Positions 44,885 through 54,799 are shown, numbered from the stretch's first letter. The stretch: DNA of 64,000 bases from Lentisphaerae bacterium WC36 (GCA_020683205.1 CP085689.1:1-64000); one strand, 5' to 3'. Numbers and translations are program-made. The notes: generated from the sequence alone by a model not told the origin.

Positions 44885-44926
44885 CTCAACTTAATCTATT
44901 AAGATCAAATTGAGTAGTTAATATAT
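44885..44926 (-). terminator. Terminator after the DUF523-DUF1722 gene
   Basis: CTCAACTTAATC (44885-44896) and GATCAAATTGAG (44903-44914) pair with two wobble positions around a 6-nt loop. On the minus strand CTTTCTTTTTATT follows. Confidence 0.6.
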
Positions 44927-44947
44927 AATTTTTTTAAATGATAAAAC

Positions 44948-45898
44948 TTAAACTCTATTTCTTAAGCATAATTCATTTGGATATTGGAATAGATAATACT
45001 GTTCACTTAAATCAGATAGATTATATTTACGTACATAATGCTGCAACAAAACAACTGGAACAATTAGCGGAGCATAGCCTTTTTGATATACGTCAATTTG
45101 ATCAACGAGTTCGAGTTTTTCATCGTGGCTAAGCATCTGATTAAATGTGTCCATGATTTCATGCATAACACTAGCATTTTTCGTAGTTGATGTGTGAATT
45201 GACATTGTATACATTAACTTATGAAGGTATTTATCTTGAACTTCACTTAATGGCATATGGCGACCTTGATGAACAATATCATCTAACTCTAAAAATCCAC
45301 CTTCACTATGGGTAATTAGTAGGTATTTATGACGACGGTGGAATAATTCAAGCCCTGCGAAAGTATTGTCATCAGCAATATAATCTTGCCATCTCTTATA
45401 AACAAAAACTTGCTCAAGAAAGTTTTCTCGTAATTTTGCATCATGTAAACGACCTTCTTCTTCAACAGGTACATATGGAAACTTTTCTGTAAAAGCCTTA
45501 GCAAAAAGTCCCATACCATTTTTTACTGGAATTCCATTATCTTGATAAATTTTAACGTTTTTAAGTCCCGAGCTTGGAGATTTGCTTTTGAAAACAAAGC
45601 CGCTTAAGTCATATTGCTCTAATTTTTTCAACTTTTGGTTTATCCAGTTTTCCATCCGGTCGGTATGGTCAATATTAGTGCGCACTGTCACCAACCTTGG
45701 TGAATTAGAATCACCTATTAAGTGCATTGCCTCACGAGGAATAGGTAACCCGCATTCAACTTCGGGACATACCCCCACCCATTGTACATGGTGACCAAGG
45801 ACATTTTTGAGATAGTGATCAAGCTTATGCTGACCATCATATCGTACTTTTTCCCCCAATAGACAACTGCTAATTCCCATTTTAATTCTTTTGACCAT
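44948..45898 (-). CDS. DUF523 plus DUF1722 (YbgA-like) protein
   Basis: A 316-residue protein. Residues ~1-150 are DUF523 (GISSCLLGEKVRYDGQHK, VGVCPEVECGLPIPREAMHL, GFVFKSKSPSSGLKNVKIY). Residues ~190-310 are DUF1722/YbgA (FHRRHKYLLITHSEGGFLEL, EVQDKYLHKLMYTMSI, LLQHYVRKYNLSDLSEQYYL). The fusion occurs in many bacteria. DUF523 has conserved cysteines and may bind an iron-sulfur cluster; a link to tRNA or DNA photolesion handling has been suggested only by neighbours. GGAGTG precedes the start codon. Confidence 0.9.
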   Translation of the reverse strand: MVKRIKMGISSCLLGEKVRYDGQHKLDHYLKNVLGHHVQWVGVCPEVECGLPIPREAMHLIGDSNSPRLVTVRTNIDHTDRMENWINQKLKKLEQYDLSGFVFKSKSPSSGLKNVKIYQDNGIPVKNGMGLFAKAFTEKFPYVPVEEEGRLHDAKLRENFLEQVFVYKRWQDYIADDNTFAGLELFHRRHKYLLITHSEGGFLELDDIVHQGRHMPLSEVQDKYLHKLMYTMSIHTSTTKNASVMHEIMDTFNQMLSHDEKLELVDQIDVYQKGYAPLIVPVVLLQHYVRKYNLSDLSEQYYLFQYPNELCLRNRV

Positions 45899-46374
45899 TA
45901 GTTACACTCCATAATTTATTATTAATAAAATATTAAATTTAACTAGTTTTATAAAATAGTATATTGCTAAAAATAGCACCAATTTGCTAATTATAGTAAA
46001 TACCAAATTCCAGGATTGCTTTTGGGTTAAAATGTTACTATTTGTCATTAATTTAAAAACAACACAATATCAAAAAACAATCTTTACATTTTTTTAAAAA
46101 TTAAAAAAATAATCGTAAAAATTGTTTGTTACATATTTATCTAAATCACTACTTTATGAGTAGTTGTTTTGGTAATACCTCGCCAGAGAAATACCTTAAA
46201 ATTTTCTACTAATGAAAATTTGTATATATTTTTAAAATAAATTTGTCCCATCTAACCAAAGCAACTTGTAAAACTAACTGCTCCTTTCAAAAATACTACA
46301 CTAATAAGTATAAACGAAAATTTTAAAAAAAGCAATAGCAATTATTAAAAAATATACTAATAAATTTTTTACTG
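45899..46374. other. Gene-free AT-rich spacer
   Basis: About 476 bp without a coding frame. A small hairpin ACTACT-TTATG-AGTAGT is near 46150-46167. The promoter for the DUF523 gene should be at the left end; no other structure was seen. Confidence 0.4.
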
Positions 46375-46911
46375 TTATGTATTGAGAATTTTTGATACAA
46401 TATCTTGAGGATTTGCTAATTTTCCAGTGCCAAAATCCCCGCAAGCAACCACTCCCTTTGCTGGGTTAATAACTTTGTAGCCGTATTGAATTAAGGTATT
46501 AAGATTATTTTGTACGATAGGGTTTTCCCACATTCTTGGGTTCATAGCAGGTGCAATATAAATTTCTTTTCCGTGCATTGTTAATGCAAATGTAGAGAGC
46601 GCATCATCAGCAATGCCATGAGCAAGCTTGCCAATGATATTGGCAGTAGCGGGAGCGATAACTAATGCATCAGCACGTTCTGCTAAAGTGATATGCTCAG
46701 GTTCCCATGTTTCAACATTCCAAAGAGATGTTGTAACTTTATTTTGTGAAATTGTAAAAAAAGTTTGCGGAGTAATTAGCTTTAAGGCAGATTCTGTCAT
46801 AATAACATGAACATTACAGTCATTCTTTTTTAATAAACTACAAATTTCTGCGGCTTTATATGCGGCAATAGAGCCTGTTACACCAATTACAATACATTTT
46901 TTCTTAGTCAT
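46375..46911 (-). CDS. coaC: Phosphopantothenoylcysteine decarboxylase (stand-alone CoaC)
   Basis: A 178-residue flavoprotein that removes CO2 from 4'-phosphopantothenoylcysteine in coenzyme A synthesis. Seen: VTGSIAAYKAAEICSLLKK (FMN binding), LAERADALVIAPATANIIGKLAHGIADDALS split around residue 85, IAPAMNPRMWENPIVQNN (PAMNxxMW motif) and KGVVACGDFGTGKLA (active Cys). Most bacteria fuse CoaB behind it; here the protein stops after the CoaC domain. It overlaps gmk by 8 nt, so the two are co-translated. Confidence 0.92.
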   Translation of the reverse strand: MTKKKCIVIGVTGSIAAYKAAEICSLLKKNDCNVHVIMTESALKLITPQTFFTISQNKVTTSLWNVETWEPEHITLAERADALVIAPATANIIGKLAHGIADDALSTFALTMHGKEIYIAPAMNPRMWENPIVQNNLNTLIQYGYKVINPAKGVVACGDFGTGKLANPQDIVSKILNT

Positions 46912-47530
46912 TTAAGAAATCCTCTTTTAAACGAAGTCTTTTGCATTTACAAGCATTTAAGACATCACAAAATTGTTTAACAGCTACCTTTAGTGCATCG
47001 TTGACAATAATAAAGTCATACTCTTTCCAGTGACTCAGCTCATGTTTTGCCATGCTCAAACGCTTTGTTAGCTGTTCTTCTGTTTCAGTTTGACGGCCAC
47101 GTAATCGTTGCTCTAGCGTGCTTAAACTTGGTGGTGTAATCATCACAAATTCACAGCATTTCGCTAAAAATGGATCTTTAGTGATAGCCTCTTTTATTTG
47201 CATCGCTCCTTGAACGTCAATATCTAAGAAGACATTACTACCGGCTTCAACAATATGTATAACTTCACTTTTTAATGTTCCGTAATAGTTATCAAAAACC
47301 TGTGCATATTCAATAAATTCATTGTTTTCAATACGTTGTATGAAGTTTTCTTTTTCAATAAAATGATATGCTACTCCGTTTTCTTCGCCAGGTCGCGGAG
47401 ATCTTGTTGTACATGAAACAGAAAATTGTAAATCATGAAAATTTTCTTTTACTTTTTTCAAAATAGTTGATTTTCCTACTCCACTAGGTCCAGATACGAT
47501 AAAAATTGTTCCTAACTTGTTACTGCTCAT
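46904..47530 (-). CDS. gmk: Guanylate kinase
   Basis: A 208-residue enzyme (GMP + ATP to GDP + ADP). P-loop VSGPSGVGKSTIL (residues ~12-24), GMP site SVSCTTRSPRPGEENGVAYHF, FLDIDVQGAMQIK, and lid RLRGRQTETEEQLTKRL. Full length. Upstream of coaC as in many gmk-(rpoZ)-coaBC operons, but no rpoZ is present between them. Confidence 0.96.
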   Translation of the reverse strand: MSSNKLGTIFIVSGPSGVGKSTILKKVKENFHDLQFSVSCTTRSPRPGEENGVAYHFIEKENFIQRIENNEFIEYAQVFDNYYGTLKSEVIHIVEAGSNVFLDIDVQGAMQIKEAITKDPFLAKCCEFVMITPPSLSTLEQRLRGRQTETEEQLTKRLSMAKHELSHWKEYDFIIVNDALKVAVKQFCDVLNACKCKRLRLKEDFLND

Positions 47531-47545
47531 TTGAAATCCTTTTTA

Positions 47546-48859
47546 TTACGCTTTAAAAGTATTGTCTGCTGCTTTAAAAGCATTGCGTGTGTCAATAATT
47601 AATTTTGCATTTTGTTGTACAAAATCATAATCAACATTGTCATGATCTGTCGATAGCAATACTAAATCAAAATCACTAACTTTTTCGATTGGAGTCGATG
47701 GAATTTGATATAATTCTGGATATGCGCGCATTTTTGGAACTGTTGGACAATATGGGTCATGATAACTAACTACAGCTCCTTTTTCTTCTAGTAGTTTCCA
47801 TAATTTGAATGATGGACTTTCACGAGGGTCATCAACATTCTTTTTATACGCTAAGCCCAAAATTAAAATTTTACTATTTTTTAAAGATTTTCCTTGTTCA
47901 TTAAGTTCATTCATGCAGCGATCAATAACATAATATGGCATTTTGCTATTAATTTCTCCAGCTAGCTCAATAAAACGGGTAGCACAGTCAAATTCACGCG
48001 CTTTCCAAGTTAGGTAAAATGGATCAATAGGAATACAGTGCCCCCCAAGGCCTGGGCCAGGATAAAATGGCATAAAACCAAACGGTTTTGTTTTAGCGGC
48101 ATTAATAACCTCCCATACATCAATATTCATTTTTTCAAAAACAACTTTTAATTCATTTACTAATGCAATGTTAACACAACGAAATATATTTTCCATTAAT
48201 TTTGTTGCTTCGGCGGCATCAACGCTTGAAACAGGAACTGTTTCGACAATAATTTGATTATATAAGGCAACCCCTGCCGCTAAAGAATCTTTATCAAGAC
48301 CACCAACAACTTTAGGAATTGTTGCTGTTGAAAACTTTCCATTGTTAGGATCTTCGCGTTCTGGAGAATAGCCTACAAAAAAGTCCCTAGTAGCTTTAAG
48401 ATTATTTTTAGACTCAAGAATTGGTACTAAAACTTCACGAGTTGTTCCTGGATATGTTGTAGATTCCAGACAATAAAGTTGATTTTCTTTAACATAAGGA
48501 GCAAGTAGCTCTGCAGTATTAATAATATATTTCATGTCTGGTTCACGATGTTCGTTAAGTGGTGTTGGTACACACATTAAAATTGCATCGCATTCAGAAA
48601 TTTTTGAAAAATCACTCGTTGCATTAAATTTGTTATTGTCTACCATCATTGCAATAGCAGAGGATGGGATGTGATTTATATAGCTTTTTTTTGCATTAAG
48701 TTGATCATTTTTTTCTTGATCAATATCAAATCCAATTACGTTGAATTCTGCTTTTACAAATTCAATTGCCAATGGTAGACCAACATAGCCTAAGCCAACA
48801 ATACCTATAACTGCAGTTTTATTTTCAACTTTATTTTTAAACAAATTTAAATCTGTCAT
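47546..48859 (-). CDS. UDP-sugar 6-dehydrogenase (nucleotide-sugar dehydrogenase, WbpA/WecC type)
   Basis: A 437-residue enzyme from ATG 48857-48859 (TTGGAGAA ribosome site); a longer frame upstream adds 14 unlikely residues. NAD site GIVGLGYVGLPLAIEF (residues ~17-32), SPEREDPNNG, GLGGHCIPIDPFYL with the catalytic Cys, and the C-terminal RESPSFKLWKLLEEKGAVVSYHDPYCP. It oxidises a UDP-N-acetyl-hexosamine to the uronic acid for surface polysaccharide. The substrate (GlcNAc or ManNAc) is not certain. It is 15 nt upstream of gmk. Confidence 0.93.
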   Translation of the reverse strand: MTDLNLFKNKVENKTAVIGIVGLGYVGLPLAIEFVKAEFNVIGFDIDQEKNDQLNAKKSYINHIPSSAIAMMVDNNKFNATSDFSKISECDAILMCVPTPLNEHREPDMKYIINTAELLAPYVKENQLYCLESTTYPGTTREVLVPILESKNNLKATRDFFVGYSPEREDPNNGKFSTATIPKVVGGLDKDSLAAGVALYNQIIVETVPVSSVDAAEATKLMENIFRCVNIALVNELKVVFEKMNIDVWEVINAAKTKPFGFMPFYPGPGLGGHCIPIDPFYLTWKAREFDCATRFIELAGEINSKMPYYVIDRCMNELNEQGKSLKNSKILILGLAYKKNVDDPRESPSFKLWKLLEEKGAVVSYHDPYCPTVPKMRAYPELYQIPSTPIEKVSDFDLVLLSTDHDNVDYDFVQQNAKLIIDTRNAFKAADNTFKA

Positions 48860-48968
48860 TATATTCTCCAAAAATTGTATTCTTTTGATAATAATATCCA
48901 CGAATTAACTTAGCATAAAATCAAAATAAATAAAGGTCATATACAAAAAATTACTTTGTTAATAAAAT

Positions 48969-49334
48969 TTAGTTTTTTTTCTTAATTAACCTTCCACCAG
49001 CACATTCATTTTCCCAGTTGTCAAATTGCCAAAAGTGAGGGAAATTTTTACACTGTTGAGGTTTTACATCATTAATTAAGCATATTTCAATATTATCAAT
49101 ATTCTTAACAAGGAAGATGCAACTGCCGTCAGAGTGTTCATTTAATGATAAACCGCTACGATCGGCAGTTATTCTAGTGTGATTATTGATGAAATCATCG
49201 ATCGTTAAATTTAAAAATTCTGAAATTTTGTCAATTTCAGAATTTGTTAATCTAACATAGCCACTCCAACGACAACAGTTTCCACACATTTGACACTGAA
49301 ATGAATCAATTTTTTGATTGTTATTTGTTATCAT
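48969..49334 (-). CDS. YkgJ-family cysteine-cluster (Fe-S / metal-binding) protein
   Basis: A 121-residue protein from ATG 49332-49334; any longer start would run through the coding region of the preceding gene. Cys14, Cys17, Cys20 and Cys21 (CQMCGNCCRWSGYVRL) and later ICLINDVKPQQCKNFPHFW give the YkgJ pattern CxxCxxCC ... C...C. The family binds metal, probably zinc or iron, and its role is unknown. It overlaps the upstream gene by 14 nt, has no clear ribosome site of its own, and so is probably translated by coupling. Confidence 0.85.
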   Translation of the reverse strand: MITNNNQKIDSFQCQMCGNCCRWSGYVRLTNSEIDKISEFLNLTIDDFINNHTRITADRSGLSLNEHSDGSCIFLVKNIDNIEICLINDVKPQQCKNFPHFWQFDNWENECAGGRLIKKKN

Positions 49335-49971
49335 TTTTTTTTGTTTTATTCTTGTCCGTACTGCTAGATCCAGTGCCAGTTTTTTTTCTTTTATTTTTTT
49401 CTGCCGCCGCTTTTCTTTTAGCAATCGCTTCTTGACGCTTTTTGGCTTTAGCATAAGCTTTTTTTTGAGCATCATAAATTTTTTTATTGGCTTTAACTGG
49501 TTTTTTAATTGAGGCAAAAATTTCTTTAGCAATAGTTTTATAATCAGCTAAAACTTTTTTCCCTGCTTCTGTATCAAGTTTATCCTGAGAATTGAGTTCA
49601 AATATTTTGACACTTAGAGTGAATAGTTTTTCTGATTTTGAAATTATTCTTGTTGCCCATTTTTTTGATAATCTTGTATTATATTCAAAAAATTTCTCAT
49701 CTCTAATGTATAATTTCATTAAAATATTTTTTTTATTTAACGCTCTAAAACTATTACCTTTTTGTTTGTAATTATCACTAATTAAATCTTTAAGCTCTTT
49801 GAAATTTTCAAAAAGAAACCTTTGAGTTAATTTATTATTTTTGTAATAACTGATACTTTGACCATTTATTTTTGCAACAGTAGGCTTTCTTTTAGGTGCT
49901 GGTTCTTCACTATTTTTTGCAAAAAGAGAAGTTGAACAAAGAACTAAAAATAATATGCTTAATTTTTTCAT
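49321..49971 (-). CDS. Exported helical protein with Lys-rich tail
   Basis: A 216-residue protein from ATG 49969-49971 (GGAG 9 nt upstream; an ATG 15 nt earlier overlaps that site). Signal peptide KKLSILFLVLCSTSLFA, a central helical region (FFEYNTRLSKKWATRIISKS), and a C-terminal tail of K/A/R (KKRQEAIAKRKAAAEKNK) with TGTGSSST. No family recognised. It lies between the large pilin-like gene and ykgJ. Confidence 0.65.
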   Translation of the reverse strand: MKKLSILFLVLCSTSLFAKNSEEPAPKRKPTVAKINGQSISYYKNNKLTQRFLFENFKELKDLISDNYKQKGNSFRALNKKNILMKLYIRDEKFFEYNTRLSKKWATRIISKSEKLFTLSVKIFELNSQDKLDTEAGKKVLADYKTIAKEIFASIKKPVKANKKIYDAQKKAYAKAKKRQEAIAKRKAAAEKNKRKKTGTGSSSTDKNKTKKNDNK

Positions 49972-50001
49972 TTTTAATAACTCCATAATTATAAAAAATC
50001 C

Positions 50002-53000
50002 TTAATTTAATACTTGGTAATTAATAACTTCAAACTTTTTATCAAAACTGTCCCAGCGAATAATTGCTTGAACTTTTTGTGTTGAGTCAATCGTGTCGGC
50101 ATATGGGTCATACGCACCTAAGCGGGACCTTACTTCATAAACTGTGTTAGTACCAGAAACCTGCTTGACCACATCAGTTGAACCATCTTTTAAGTCTGTT
50201 ACAGTTTGTCCTAAATCTTTAGTAATCCAAACAGCGCCAGTGTTGCTGTTTGTTCCTACTTCTAAATCGGTTATTTTTTGTGCTACAATATTAATTTTAT
50301 AGTAAAAATATCTAGTTGATGATTTGCTAAATAATGAGCTAGTAAATAATTCAATATGTTGCTGACCAATATAACTAGGACCTTGTGCATTTATTGCTTT
50401 TTTTAATCCTGCAGTAATAATGTCAAGATCTTTTGTTCCATAAGCGTCATATCCTCTTTTTGCTTCATTTGTTCCAGAATCATATAAATTTTTACATCTA
50501 GTATTATCTGTGTCAAACTTGTCATATTCAGTAGGGAAACGTTGGTCAACAATTTGTTTTATAATGCTGCTAGGATCTGTATCATTATAATTTATAACGA
50601 TATCAATGTCATCGCCTTTGAAATTTTTAAAGATTTCATCAAAATTGGTCATTGCTGCATTCTGTATATTAATGAGAAGCACTTGCATTGCTGTAGGATT
50701 AAATCCTTTATGATTGTATTTGCTTGTGGTACAACCAATTAAATCATTAAATTTTAATTGACTTAAAATATTCGCATCGCCATCTTCATAGTTGCCTATT
50801 ACTCCATATGGATTGCATTTTGCAACATTTAAAGTTTGGAACGCTTTTGCTCGAGAAATATTTCCAATTACAGCTAAATCATTATAGTTTTCTAGTTTAT
50901 TTGGGAAATAGTGTCTAAGTTCTCCAAAATCATTAACAGACTCAAAATCTTTATTGATATTTGTTTTATAATCAGTGTTTATTCCATCTGCTTTATAATT
51001 GTTTTGTAAATCGCTCGAAACTTGATTATGGCGACCAATGTTATAACTATGGGTTTCTGCAATATCAGTGATGTTAACATTTGAATTTCTATGAATAAAA
51101 GCAGCACCTCCTGAAGTATTATTAGAACGAATAAAGCCATTGGTTGCTTGCGGTAACTTTGACCAAGAGTCGCTATTAAGATTGACTCTAGGGTCTCTCG
51201 CTTGAATCGTAAACAAGTGGTGACGTCCATTTCTTCGAACATATAAAGCTCTGTCTCTTTCTGACGCTGTAACATAATCTAATATGCTAATACCTTCGCC
51301 ATTGTGGTCAAATTTTATGTCACTTGTATTCCATTCTTTATCTGCTTTAACAAAATCTACAACTGTGTCAGTGCCAAAATCTCCATTTCGCGCATGCAGT
51401 CTAATATTTTTAATGGCAAATTTATCAACATTCAATTGTGCTTTTAGTGAACCGATAGAGGTAAGTTCATCAGTCTCTGAAAAAAGTGGACTATCCATTA
51501 CGTCTGTTCCTAAGATGGGAAAACCTGTGCCGTTTGTACCAGAGTATCTAATAATATAAGTATTGTTATCATTATCATTATTAAAGTCAGTACCTGTTTT
51601 AATATCAGATAATTTTACCCATTGGCTACTTATTGTAATTGAGTTGTTACTTTTAGACTTTGAGTCAGAGTAGATTCCTGTGCTTGATTCAGCTTTAATA
51701 GTATAATCAAAAATAATTTCTAAATCAATTTTATATTCTACGTTGGTAAATGCAGAATCATTTTCTGTACCGTAAATATCTGTTAGTTCAATAGCAGCAA
51801 ATGCTGTGGTATCGAAATAGGCCGTTCTTATTGGTATATTTAAAAAAGGAGTATGTCCAGTGGTTTGCTGTGTAGCAACTCCTCCAATTGCAATTGAAAC
51901 TTCGCTTATTTGAGGAACTTTTTCGTTTCCAAAGAAGAGAGGATTATCAGATAGTTGAGGGTTTGTAATGTTACATGTCGGGATGTAATCGTCGTCAAAA
52001 AAATCAAAAAAGTTTGCAGCAATTTGATTTTTACGGTCTAGCTGGGAATTAAAAGTAGCTCTATCTAATTGTGATGTGCTAGCGCTAAGGTCACTTGCAT
52101 TTGGAGTAAAGTACCCTATAACAGGGCTTGTTTGATTATCGCTTAGCTTTGAGTTTGGATCATATACCGTAGCATTATCCGTTAATTTTGTTTGATCTGA
52201 TATAAAACTATCTCTTAAAGCTTCGAATGTAGCTTCAGTTGCATTAAACTTGTGGAAGTAATTGTTTGCATTAGAATCAAAATATATTTCAGGTTCTTTA
52301 GTAAGGTTTGTAGAAAAAAGGTTGTTTGCCACTATTGCATGATCTGAATCAAAAGATTGCCTTTTTGCTAACTGTGAAAATGAAGTATATAGGAGATCTG
52401 TGTCGGCTGTGCTTGCATCTCCATCTTTAAATGTTCCTAAATACGCAGGCGCAGAATTGGTAAAATCTGGGGTAGCAGTTGGGTCATAAATTTTATCATA
52501 ATCTATAATTGCAAATTCTTTTTTCGTAGTATCTGAGATATTTTCTTTAACATCGTTAATGTCAAGTTTTCCCGTGATATCTTCAATTATATATGCATAA
52601 CGCCCTTTTATTGCTGCGTTATTGTACGCGTTAACGTCACCTTTTAACGGTTCCTCTTTTATATATGTCCAATTTAGGTAGTTTGTAATACCTTGAACAT
52701 TATTTGTACCGGATTTCCATACTAATAAATTAAGACCGTCTCGATCCTCTTGAAGCCCTTCTGTTAGCTCCTTTGCAATATAGGCGTCATACTTTCCGTC
52801 ATCGTCAGTGTCGCTTAATGGATTTGAAACACTCGGAGTTGACATTGGGTCTGAATCGCAAGGATCCAGTTTTATGCTAATCATTAATGGACGGTTTTTA
52901 ATATTGCTAGGCGCGCTTGTATCACTTTGTGGAATTGTTAAAAATCCTGTGTGTGAGGATATATATTTTGTTGGGAAATTGGTTCCCGGTGTATAATTCG

Positions 53001-53250
53001 CTGCAATTGAGCTTTGCAATGAGCCCATGACATGGCTAATTGCGCTGTCAGTTAAAAGTTTACTTTGTACTGTGCTACGGTTATTAATTGCTAGTTTACG
53101 TTCTAAAAGAGCAGAAGTAGCAAATGCTAATCCAACCATTAATAGTACACTTAAAAAACCAAGGGCGAAAATTAATGCCACACCATCTTCATTTTTATGG
53201 ACTTTTTTTGTACTAAAGTTCTTGTGTAGTCTTTTAATGTCTTTTTTCAT
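50002..53250 (-). CDS. Giant pilin-like / PilX-type protein with N-terminal membrane anchor
   Basis: A 1082-residue protein. Residues ~1-22 are basic, then GVALIFALGFLSVLLMVGLA (~23-42) and ERKLAINNRSTVQSKLL form the N-terminal hydrophobic helix typical of type IV minor pilins and PilX/GspK-like proteins, with the conserved Glu shortly after the span. The rest is a long extracellular region rich in Asp, Asn, Ser and Thr (DSDPMSTPSVSNPLSDTDDD). Large proteins of this design occur in Verrucomicrobia with a pilus-like cassette. Other cassette genes are not next to it, so secretion partners are elsewhere. GGGAGT precedes the ATG. Confidence 0.68.
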   Translation of the reverse strand: MKKDIKRLHKNFSTKKVHKNEDGVALIFALGFLSVLLMVGLAFATSALLERKLAINNRSTVQSKLLTDSAISHVMGSLQSSIAANYTPGTNFPTKYISSHTGFLTIPQSDTSAPSNIKNRPLMISIKLDPCDSDPMSTPSVSNPLSDTDDDGKYDAYIAKELTEGLQEDRDGLNLLVWKSGTNNVQGITNYLNWTYIKEEPLKGDVNAYNNAAIKGRYAYIIEDITGKLDINDVKENISDTTKKEFAIIDYDKIYDPTATPDFTNSAPAYLGTFKDGDASTADTDLLYTSFSQLAKRQSFDSDHAIVANNLFSTNLTKEPEIYFDSNANNYFHKFNATEATFEALRDSFISDQTKLTDNATVYDPNSKLSDNQTSPVIGYFTPNASDLSASTSQLDRATFNSQLDRKNQIAANFFDFFDDDYIPTCNITNPQLSDNPLFFGNEKVPQISEVSIAIGGVATQQTTGHTPFLNIPIRTAYFDTTAFAAIELTDIYGTENDSAFTNVEYKIDLEIIFDYTIKAESSTGIYSDSKSKSNNSITISSQWVKLSDIKTGTDFNNDNDNNTYIIRYSGTNGTGFPILGTDVMDSPLFSETDELTSIGSLKAQLNVDKFAIKNIRLHARNGDFGTDTVVDFVKADKEWNTSDIKFDHNGEGISILDYVTASERDRALYVRRNGRHHLFTIQARDPRVNLNSDSWSKLPQATNGFIRSNNTSGGAAFIHRNSNVNITDIAETHSYNIGRHNQVSSDLQNNYKADGINTDYKTNINKDFESVNDFGELRHYFPNKLENYNDLAVIGNISRAKAFQTLNVAKCNPYGVIGNYEDGDANILSQLKFNDLIGCTTSKYNHKGFNPTAMQVLLINIQNAAMTNFDEIFKNFKGDDIDIVINYNDTDPSSIIKQIVDQRFPTEYDKFDTDNTRCKNLYDSGTNEAKRGYDAYGTKDLDIITAGLKKAINAQGPSYIGQQHIELFTSSLFSKSSTRYFYYKINIVAQKITDLEVGTNSNTGAVWITKDLGQTVTDLKDGSTDVVKQVSGTNTVYEVRSRLGAYDPYADTIDSTQKVQAIIRWDSFDKKFEVINYQVLN

Positions 53251-53404
53251 CTTAAAAATACTCCCAAAATCAAATTATTAATGGTTTTTGCTGTAAACTA
53301 AATAAAACAAAAACTGCTATAAATTTTAACTGAAACACTCTTTCACTTAATAATATACAACTAAAAAATTGATAAATAAAGCTTCAACTTAGAATTAATT
53401 ACAA

Positions 53405-53450
53405 AAAAACACACCAAAAAGTGGTTGAATACTTTTTAGGTGTGTTTTTT
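53405..53450. terminator. Terminator after the aminotransferase gene
   Basis: ACACACC (53410-53415 region) with following AAAAAGT pairs with ACTTTTTAGGTGTGT, a long stem with one bulge, then TTTTTT on the plus side and AAAAAA on the other. It stands 32 bp beyond the minus-strand aminotransferase stop and could also stop plus-strand transcripts. Confidence 0.75.
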
Positions 53451-53481
53451 CTCCAAGATTTTTAAACTTGAGTATTATATT

Positions 53482-54678
53482 TTAGTTGTATTTGCCCATT
53501 ACTTTTAAAAATGCTTCGCGTGAACGTTCAATTACATCTTTTCCAACACAAAATGTTAAGCGAATATATCCAGAGAAGCCAAATCCACTACCAGGTACTG
53601 CTAAAATATTTTCTTTCATTAACTCAGCGCAAAATTCAACATCGTCAGCAATTGGTGATTTTACGAAAAAGTAAAATGCACCTTTAGGTTCATTAAATTC
53701 AAATCCAGCCTCTACTAAAATATTACGCATTGCTTTACAGCGTTCGCTGTAAATTGCAACATCGACCTGATTATCAAGCGATTTTGCTAATAGTTTTTGA
53801 GCAATAGCTGGAGCATTAACGAAGCCTAAAATACGGTTGGTTAAGATAATTCCTTGTAATAGAAGTTCTGATTCCTCCATTGCAGGGTTGACAGCAACGT
53901 AACCAATACGTGCGCCAGCCATTGATAAACTTTTAGAATATGAGCTAATCACCACGCTATTTTTATAATAATCAAATACACTTGGTAATTTACCTTCGCC
54001 ATAATATAAGAAGCGGTATGGCTCATCTGAAACCAAATAAATTGTATTCCCAAATTCAGCACTTTTCGCTTCTAGAAGTTCTGCTAATTGTTTAATTTCT
54101 TCAGCAGTATAAACTTGACCCGTTGGGTTGTTTGGTGAATTGATAATCATCGCACGAGTTTTTGGAGTAATAGACTTAGTAATAGCTTCAAAATCAAGTT
54201 CAAAAGTCATATCTTTGCTTTTTACTGGTATTAATTTTCCGCCAAAATTGCTAACGTAAAAATTGTACTCAACGAAATAAGGAGCAGGTACAACAACTTC
54301 ATCTTCAGTATTTAAAGTTGCTCGGAAAAAGGCATTCATACCTCCAGCCGCACCACAACTAATAACTACATTATTTGCAGGCGTTTCGACACCTTGTTCC
54401 TCTGAAACTTTTGTTGCAACAACGTCTCTAACATGTTGATACCCAGCATTTGGCATGTAGCCTAATGAAAAAGGTTCTGATAATTCATCAGCAATTTCAT
54501 GTAGGTTTTTTACTAATGATGTTGGGGGTGGTAGATCTGGATTTCCTAAACTAAAATCATATACATTTTCTGCACCAAATTTTTTCTTCAATTCAATACC
54601 GTTTTCAAACATCTTTCTGATGAATGAAGATTTTTCGATAAAACCATCAACTTGGTTTGCTAATACATTCTTGCTCAT
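53482..54678 (-). CDS. PLP-dependent class I/II aminotransferase (aspartate aminotransferase-like)
   Basis: A 398-residue enzyme. Seen: VYDFSLGNPDLPPPTSLVKN, ISCGAAGGMNAFFRATL, INSPNNPTGQVYTAEEIKQL (N in SPNNPTG binds PLP), YLVSDEPYRFLYYGEG (DEPY), and SYSKSLSMAGARIGYVAVNP with the Schiff-base Lys (about residue 236), plus Arg in GYIRLTFCV near the end that binds the substrate carboxylate. The exact amino donor cannot be fixed from sequence. Confidence 0.94.
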   Translation of the reverse strand: MSKNVLANQVDGFIEKSSFIRKMFENGIELKKKFGAENVYDFSLGNPDLPPPTSLVKNLHEIADELSEPFSLGYMPNAGYQHVRDVVATKVSEEQGVETPANNVVISCGAAGGMNAFFRATLNTEDEVVVPAPYFVEYNFYVSNFGGKLIPVKSKDMTFELDFEAITKSITPKTRAMIINSPNNPTGQVYTAEEIKQLAELLEAKSAEFGNTIYLVSDEPYRFLYYGEGKLPSVFDYYKNSVVISSYSKSLSMAGARIGYVAVNPAMEESELLLQGIILTNRILGFVNAPAIAQKLLAKSLDNQVDVAIYSERCKAMRNILVEAGFEFNEPKGAFYFFVKSPIADDVEFCAELMKENILAVPGSGFGFSGYIRLTFCVGKDVIERSREAFLKVMGKYN

Positions 54679-54712
54679 AATCTTAATCCTTGACTGTTTT
54701 TTAAGGTATTCT

Positions 54713-54750
54713 AAAAAAGAGCATTATTTTGATTTAATGCTCTTTTTTTA
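54713..54750 (-). terminator. Terminator after pyrG
   Basis: AAAAAAGAGCATTA (54713-54726) and TAATGCTCTTTTTT (54735-54748) form a 14-bp stem with an 8-nt loop and T-runs on both sides. It stands 50 bp beyond the pyrG stop and between it and the aminotransferase start. Confidence 0.88.
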
Positions 54751-54799
54751 TTTTAATATAATAATTTTTTAATTTATACTCTAAATATAAATTTGCAAA

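Noticed and set aside
49335-49532. Lys-rich N-terminal extension of the YkgJ protein
   Set aside because: It is the shadow frame of the lysine-rich tail of the upstream exported protein.
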